A stretch of DNA of 64,000 nt, taken from Pomacea canaliculata (taxonomy: Eukaryota; Mollusca; Gastropoda; Architaenioglossa; Ampullariidae). Both the position numbers and the translations under genes were made by a program. Numbering within the stretch: position 1 is the first letter of the stretch; each line of letters starts with the position of its first letter. The stretch covers positions 26,736,158-26,800,157 of the forward strand of contig NC_037597.1 in the NCBI RefSeq assembly GCF_003073045.1, in the 5' to 3' direction. Under the pieces are notes generated by a model that saw only the letters and a list, made by a program, of their open reading frames with translations, was not told the origin of the DNA and ran no database searches. Shown here one piece after another: positions 57,901 through 64,000 of this stretch.

Positions 57901-60900
57901 ATGAGTGCTGCTGAAGAGCTGAAGCAGGTGATGCAACAAACAGGAGGCAAAGGCAAGGATGAGGAATCGGATGAAGAGCCACCTGATGATGTTAGGTGAG
58001 AATCATGGGAAAAGGGCTTTTATTAAAAGGAAAAAGTTTTATTTATCATAATTTATAATAATAATTCAGGTATTTATAAAGCACCCATTCTTGCTACAGT
58101 AATTCATGGCGCACACACCAAACAAACTCATGAACACATGCGTACATAGAGTATGGGAAAAGTTTTTCTGCCTTATTTTCATTATCAACATTGCTTTTGC
58201 ATGGTCATTGTCACCACCACAACCAAATCTTTGACTTTGGGATCATTGTCATCATCCTTGCGTGCCTTCTACTGACACATCTCTTACACAAGTTGTAATA
58301 GAAAATACACTGGTTTTGTGGCTTTAAAAACATTTTAAAAGCCTGAACTTCCTTGGGTAAATTTAGTTGCATTTCCTCAGATCCTTCTGATGTAATAGTT
58401 TGAGCTTTTATATCCACTGTTGTTATGCTACTGTTACAGGCTTTGGGAAGATGGATGGAAAGACCGTTACTATTCACAAAAGTTTGATATTGACAGCAAT
58501 GATATTGCTTTTAGACACAATGTGGTAAGGAGTTTTTGTTTTTTAATCGAGACGTGTTTCCATGTTTTACTCTATTTAACTGTGCACAAATAAGGAGTTG
58601 AAGATGGTGATCTGTTACTGCTAGTCATCAACAATCAGAGATGATATTTATTTGTAATATCATCTCTGATTGTTTAGAACAGAACTATAAGGAGAAACTA
58701 GTTTTTGAAAAATATATAATAATTTGTTTCTAAACTTTTACTGTTAATAGGTCTTAAAGCCATGGTAGAGTCCTGTCATTGGTGGACTTTCCCAGCCATA
58801 AGCAGAGCAGAAAAAAAAATCACTTAACTATCACATACACCATATTTTATTTATTCTTCTTTGACTTCACCAGATGACCTGACCAGAAGAGACTCCGCAC
58901 GCCAGGCGTGTGCTAGCTCACTGTCAGGGAGTCAACTTTTGATGATTAAAGAGCAAATGTAGCCTATTATCTCCTATGGTCATGTCATCTGGTAAGTCTT
59001 GGAAAAAAAAAAGGATTTATAATACAGTTTTCTCATGTAATTGATTATTTTGGTATGATTTAATATTTGTTTTACATTAGTGTTTGTTTTGCTGGCAGGC
59101 GAACCACTATGTAAGAGGTTTGTGCTGGGTTCTACGGTACTATTATCAGGTAAGCTATTAACTGAGTAAATACCATGAAGAACCAACTTTTTTCACCATG
59201 TTTGAAGAACAAAAAGTATTGCTTTATGCAAGACTGGGCAGACTATTAATCCTTAATTCAATTATAATGTATTCAGAACTTGCTGGGTAAAGGCCATGTG
59301 TTACTGATTTCTCCTATTAATGGCTTCGTTGGGTTTTCTTTTTTTCAGGGTTGTGCTTCATGGAAATGGTATTATCCCTACCATTATGCTCCCTTTGCAT
59401 CAGATTTTGTGAACATCGGAGATCTGCCAAATGACTTTGAGAGAAACACAAAGCCGGTGGGCCATATTTGTTTTCTAAATTTTATGCATCTTTATATATA
59501 TATATGGGAGTGTATGGAAGTGTGTCCATGTGGCTGCACTGCAGGAATAGGTGCACACAGGCACACACACATATGGATATGAGTAATGAGATTTATATAA
59601 CACCATATCCCTGCCTTATAAGCAAGCTCATGACTCTTTACAAGTAATAATAATCATGATAAGGAGAAACGGAAGAAGATAACAGGAAAGAAAAGGGAAT
59701 TAAAGTGTGGTACAGGGGAAAATTGTATTGCAATCAAACACAGTACTCCATTATTTATTAAGTCTATGAAATCAAAATAAACGCATAGAAAAAAAAATGC
59801 ACGTGGAAAAGAAATCCTGTAGACAGAAGAAAATGGAGAACCAGAGTTGCCTATGCAGCCTGGTTACACATTTTACTGTCCAAAATTTAGAGTTTAGACC
59901 TGCACTTGTTTATTCCATCTGGGTAGTTATTAGAAAGAACAGATCAAGAATGCTCAGGATAAACTTCTGCAAGTCAAACAAGCTGTAGACAGTTTTTGCT
60001 GCCTCTTGTCATCATGCAGTTTTGCCATGTTGCATAAGGTTCATCTCTGTCTGGTGACGTGCACAAACAAGAAACTAGACTTGAGATGAAAATGGTGTCA
60101 TTAAAGAAAAAAGTGGATTAGTTAAAGCCGTAGAAGTGAAACAGAATGTCACAATCAAGAAACACAGTCCAGCACATCACCAGGATCACAACAGGTCAAA
60201 TGATGGATTCATTCAAATAACCTCAGACAAATGTCAAAATCTAAAGAAATCTGGAGACTCAGTCCCCTGAAGCTGGTAAAGTGAAGGGACATCGCTTCCA
60301 CTGAAACTGGCATACATGGGAGAGAGAGAAGTATTGTCACTTGCACTTTACATATATGTTATCACTTATTTTGTCAACATGTAATAGGGTTGTTCACCAA
60401 TCTGTAATTTAGTGCTCATTCTTTCTGCAGTTTCGGCCACTTGAGCAGCTCATGGGAGTGTTCCCTGCTGCTAGCAAAAAGCATATTCCTCCATCATGGC
60501 AGACCCTTATGTGTGACCCAGTAAGTGTATTCAAGGAAGCAACTACTTTTAAGGGACTAACAAATAGTGCATTAATTCCAACTGTGGTATAAATCTACAA
60601 AAGAACAGAGAAAATAAGCAGAGACCAAACCTCTTCAATTGGACAAATGGTACAAAGAGATGTGCAGGGAGAGAGTTATGGTACTTACTCATCATGTAGA
60701 ATATCAACAGCTCTGGCATATTGAGCTGTAGCCATGAAGACATAATCTTTTGTGAGCACAAACCAGCAACAGGTGCAGATTATAAAGAAACAGTGTAATA
60801 TGGTCAGTTGTTAATTAATTGCTGATGGCATATAGTTGAAATACTTTACCACTGATGGTTATGGTAAATGAAGAATAGCATAAATTTGCTATCAGGAAGC

Positions 60901-63900
60901 ATTTTCATTTCATTTTGGAAAGAAGCATGTAAATATAAATGATACAGGTTTGGTAACTCCAGTAAAATCTTTTGCAGAACTCACCCATCATAGACTTCTA
61001 CCCAGTAAATTTTAAGGTGGATTTAAATGGCAAGAAGTATGCCTGGCAAGGTGTGGCTTTACTTCCATTTGTGGATGAGAAACGCTTGCATGCTGCTTTG
61101 GAACAAGTCTATCCAGACCTCACAAATGAAGAAAGTGAGTTTCCCTTCATTCTTCTTTCATCTGATGATTTTGTGACACATCTCTTACAAACATTTTTGA
61201 TGTATTGTTTTTTCCACTATTCCATTATCAGAGTTGTGCACATTGTATCGAACCAGCATGGACGTCAGTTTGGATGCCAGCACTCTAACCACTGGGCTAT
61301 CCACTTCCCCACCCTGTGTTAAAGCATCAAAGTAAAAGTGCAGGAGGTCCAAATTATTTAAAGGGGGCTGAAAACTCAATGGAACAAAAAATTTTGAATT
61401 GCTTATTCAAAATGACCATGATGAATCAACAGTGAATATGGAGAAATAAACTGAGTGATAGTTCCCAGAAAAAATCAAAAAAAGGCAAAAGCTGCCAACT
61501 GTGACCATTGTGATTATCATTAAAAATTGTTTTCACATTTTGCAAATTTTTGAACAGCACAAGATCATTCTGGAATGCATTCTTTTTGACTGTAAGTCAC
61601 AAGCCACTGGTACATATAGACTGTTCTTTGTATCCACTGGCTTAAATTCTTTTGCAGAAAAACGCAACATCTGGGGAGCTGATCGTCTGTTTCTATCTGT
61701 GAATAACCCAGCCTATGCTTTCTTAGAGGGGCTTTATGAAGGAGGAGGACCACAAGACAAAGAACAGGTAGCATCTGTTTCTTACAATGTCCATAAACAG
61801 TAAACATCTCATAATTCTGAGGCAGTTGCTGACAATTTTTATTTTGAATTATGGTAATCCTTCTACATCATCATCTGTTTACACATCATCATCTGTTTAC
61901 GTCTTTTATCACAAGTCACTTCATTTGGTTTGTAGGTTTCATTTAATCATTCATCATTGTTATCATTATTATGAACATGATTATAACTGATAAGATTAAA
62001 AGAGATTTATATAATTTATAAAAAGTGCATTTTTTTTGGTATGTCTGTCCTTTAAACAAGCTTGGACTTGATTAATATTCAGCTACATAAACATGACAAT
62101 GTTTGCTTTACTCCCAGATTTACACTTTTTTAGACCGAGAATAGTATTTCACTGGTCCAGTCAGATTTTATTCAGAGTGACTAATTTTTTTTCAACTTCA
62201 ATTTATAATGATCTAGTCTCCTTTTTATAATGAAAAAATTACTGCAAAGATTTTTTTATGTTTCCACGCCATTTGGTAAAAAGGCTTCTATCTAGGAAGC
62301 TGCTAGTATTCTAGGCAAATTGTTAAAGTAGCTACTTAACAGACTGCTTTCAAGCCATACTATTCATGGGTGAAAAGTCAACAATAGAGTGCCTGCAGGT
62401 GTCACTCAGGGCTTTGTGTTGGGCCCTCATTTTTTTATATTAATGATATTATTACTGATAGCAGTCAAATATCAGATTATATGCTGATGACACTAGTTTA
62501 TTCCTAGGTATGAATAATCCTCTTCCTAAGCTTTAAAAAAAATTCTATAATCTGATCTGCAGATTGGCTTATATATAAAAAGTAAAATTTAATAAAGAAA
62601 GAAACGGAATTACTGAACTTTAAACAAGTCCATGATATTATTTACAACCTATACTTTGGAAGTAGTTTGTCTAAACAATCCACCGCCCATTAATGCCTTA
62701 GCCTTTTACTTCAGAATGATTGTAAATTGGACAAGTATGTCACATATGCTGACAATAATAGATTTTTGACAAAAAAAGTCTTTTGAATTACCTTTATAAA
62801 ATGTCTTAGTCTGTGTTTCTATTGGTGGCAGGAACATACATGGATGATGTTGCCTGTTAATGTTTTGTTTTTCATGCTTGTGTTAATGACAGGGTGTGTT
62901 GATAAACACAAAATATACTCAAGGGATGGCTGGCAAAGTGTGGTGTGACCCATATCGTGTGGAGACTGATGGGTGAGTACAGTGTTCACAAACTGCTCTA
63001 AAATTATGATGAAATATCACTTTAGTCAAGATCAGGTGGTATAAAGAGTGATCAGCTGTGTAGTAGGTGATAGGTTAATGATCTCTTTAAAATTCTTACT
63101 TGTTAAGTTTCAGCTTTGTTTTATCTCTGCTAGTAGATGACCTCTTAGTCTACTTGGTATTTTTCAGCACCGTTTTATCTCCGCTAGATGCGTTGCCTGA
63201 TCTTCACAAGAATAGGACTATATGGTGAGTGCTGTTGAAAAGGTGTCGGATGCTTCTAGCATTAAATGTTTAAAAATTAGTTGATGATTATTTGTTACAA
63301 TTCTGTATGAAGCAATGTCTGTGAATGTTAATGTTCAACTCTCTGTACAGTGTGCAGTTTCAAGATCTTCAGTTTGAAGTTGGTTTCTTGTTTAAAGCAA
63401 CGCTGTTGGCAGGGGCAATGTAAGTGTCACAAAGTTTTCTTTGTCTTTGTTTTGTTGAGGGTTTCATTATTTAAGAAATGACACATTCTCACTCATGAAA
63501 AAATTTGTGTGTGTGTGTCCATGCTTGTGTGCATACAGTTGAGGGTAGATCTTTACCTGTCTTTATACTTAAGTAATTCTTTGTATACACACATTCTCAG
63601 GTGCATGCAGATCAACACACACACACATATATATACACAAAAGGCAAACATCAAAGGTGTTAACACTCAAGACTTATTTTTCTTTTTTACAATATTGTTT
63701 CATCTGGGTGTTCTCTAAAATCTATTTGGTATGTTTTATGTTTGCTATTTTTATCTGAGAATCATTTTGTTACAGACTTCCCCCTAAGACCCTCAAGCCT
63801 GAAGACTTCAATCAGAATAACCCCAACCAACGGTACCGTCCACAGCTGGGCTTCACCCCAGGCAGTGGGTATCGCCATGATAAGGATGTTACAGCAGCTG

Positions 63901-63913
63901 TGAGAATGATCAG
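48945..63913 (+). CDS. XRN2: 5'-3' exoribonuclease 2 (XRN2), first 28 exons, 3' part beyond the window
   Basis: Nuclear exonuclease that degrades 5'-monophosphate RNA, in pol II termination and rRNA/snoRNA processing. Exons: 48945-49019, 49837-49964, 50580-50691, 50923-50984, 51637-51748, 51989-52151, 53279-53329, 53742-53759, 54126-54215, 54614-54663, 55190-55315, 55668-55747, 56085-56142, 56436-56493, 56691-56740, 57059-57106, 57614-57661, 57802-57995, 58440-58524, 59099-59149, 59349-59456, 60431-60520, 60978-61134, 61658-61767, 62893-62972, 63168-63224, 63351-63419, 63776-63913. All phases agree; 822 residues are seen (human 950). Start [15 protein letters not shown]. Metal-site motifs: LDMNGIIH (D54), MAIDGV (D103), [12 protein letters not shown] (D198, E204, E206), CGADADLIML (D234, D236), VGNDFLPH (D345). 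The CCHC knuckle (C264, C267, H272, C277) is an XRN2 mark absent from XRN1. Later: [15 protein letters not shown]. All catalytic residues are kept. Confidence 0.97.
50209..50448. mobile_element. MITE-like foldback element, 240 bp
   Basis: The first 29 bases (ggggctgtatttatgaag...) and the reverse complement of the last 29 (gggtctgtatttatgaac...) match at 24 positions, giving long imperfect terminal inverted repeats. The interior is non-coding. I could not see a clear target duplication, so the superfamily is open; the GGG start would suit PIF/Harbinger-like elements. It lies in XRN2 intron 2. Confidence 0.6.
53742..53759 (+). other. XRN2: 18-nt microexon of XRN2 (exon 8)
   Basis: It lies between ttttcag and gtgagt and encodes the ADLIMLG part of the active-site motif CGADADLIML, with phase 1 at both edges. 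It supplies the second aspartate (D236) of the motif, so skipping it would probably kill the enzyme while keeping the frame. Confidence 0.9.
58045..58140 (+). repeat. Diverged interspersed repeat, copy 1
   Basis: The order is aataataattcaggtatttataaagcacc, then about 30 bases, then ttcatggcgcac. The same order (atttatataacacc, then ctcatgactctttaca) occurs at 59585-59645. Both lie in XRN2 introns. It is probably an old family; its limits are not visible. Confidence 0.35.
58630..58674. other. Perfect 19-bp intronic hairpin in XRN2
   Basis: Left arm aacaatcagagatgatatt (58630-58648), loop tatttgt, right arm its exact reverse complement (58656-58674). Pairing stops at both outer edges. It lies in intron 19, 106 bases after exon 19. 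Confidence 0.85.
59580..60330. repeat. Repeat-rich XRN2 intron 21 segment
   Basis: It starts with a second copy of the atttatataacacc...ctcatgac repeat (59585-59645). Near 60270-60290 is gctggtaaagtgaagggacatcgc, similar to cctgttaggtaaagggacatcac near 45868-45890, suggesting a shared repeat 3' end. Nothing coding. Confidence 0.35.
61238..61310 (-). repeat. Second tRNA-derived SINE family, head fragment
   Basis: On the minus strand: ggggaagtggatagcccagt, then ggttagagtgctggcatcc (A-box region), then ctggttcgatac (B box). This is tRNA-like but too degenerate and embedded for a tRNA gene, and it differs from the SINE at 4224. It lies in XRN2 intron 23. Confidence 0.6.
62340..62520 (+). mobile_element. 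Jockey/CR1-type LINE reverse transcriptase remnant
   Basis: The stretch reads [14 protein letters not shown] at 62385-62430, then [10 protein letters not shown] and, in another frame, [11 protein letters not shown] at about 62478-62510. These match the VPQGSVLGPLLF and ADDTSLF motifs of Jockey/CR1-like LINEs. About 180 bp survive with frameshifts, in XRN2 intron 24. Confidence 0.75.
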
Positions 63914-64000
63914 GTAAGTAAATGGTTAATCTGATGTTGTTGTTTTTTTTCTGTTTTATAAATAAAAAATTTTAGTTTTAAAGTTAACACTGCTTAAATT

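Noticed and set aside
1-64000. Search for retrovirus-like or Polinton-type fossils, CRISPR arrays and rRNA genes
   Set aside because: No gag, integrase, protease, capsid or envelope block, no long terminal repeats, no spaced-repeat array and no rRNA sequence were recognised by eye.

Overview
The window is animal nuclear DNA: long genes broken into many short exons, GT-AG introns of 0.1-5 kb, low gene density, and many LINE, SINE and MITE copies. Protein sequences and the repeat mix suggest a lophotrochozoan, most likely a gastropod mollusc; this is inference, since no species marker is present.

Layout. 1-11.3 kb: no gene found; one tRNA-derived SINE, an RTE-like LINE fragment (about 7.9-8.9 kb) and a CR1/Jockey-type LINE fragment (about 9.6-10.2 kb, minus). 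11.3-19.3 kb (+): a complete 10-exon organic anion transporter (OATP/SLCO), about 1006 aa, with an exceptionally long Ser-rich loop. 21.8-25.7 kb (+): MED6, Mediator head subunit, first exon uncertain. 26.3-30.2 kb (-): WDR92/DNAAF10, complete in 8 exons, tail to tail with MED6. 32.9-48.7 kb (-): a 17-exon HEAT-repeat protein of about 680 aa that I cannot name. 48.9 kb to the end (+): XRN2, nuclear 5'-3' exoribonuclease, 28 exons seen (about 822 residues), running off the window. The HEAT gene and XRN2 are head to head with 203 bp between start codons, so they probably share a bidirectional promoter.

The exon chains were built by eye. In the four multi-exon chains I call complete or open-ended, successive exon phases fit, which is the main support for the boundaries. 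The genes are unrelated in function (membrane transport, Mediator, dynein-arm assembly, unknown HEAT protein, RNA decay); they are neighbours, not a pathway.

The mobile-element record is rich. It includes a 162-bp hAT-like MITE with a perfect 8-bp target duplication inside a 737-bp Tigger/pogo-like MITE, a 175-bp hAT-like MITE that split a SINE, a SINE with an 18-bp target duplication inside an older repeat, a 501-bp mariner-like MITE and a 240-bp foldback element. I found no convincing new defence or metabolic system. The items most worth a second look are the unnamed HEAT gene, the mucin-like transporter loop, possible GC-AG introns and a perfect intronic hairpin in XRN2.
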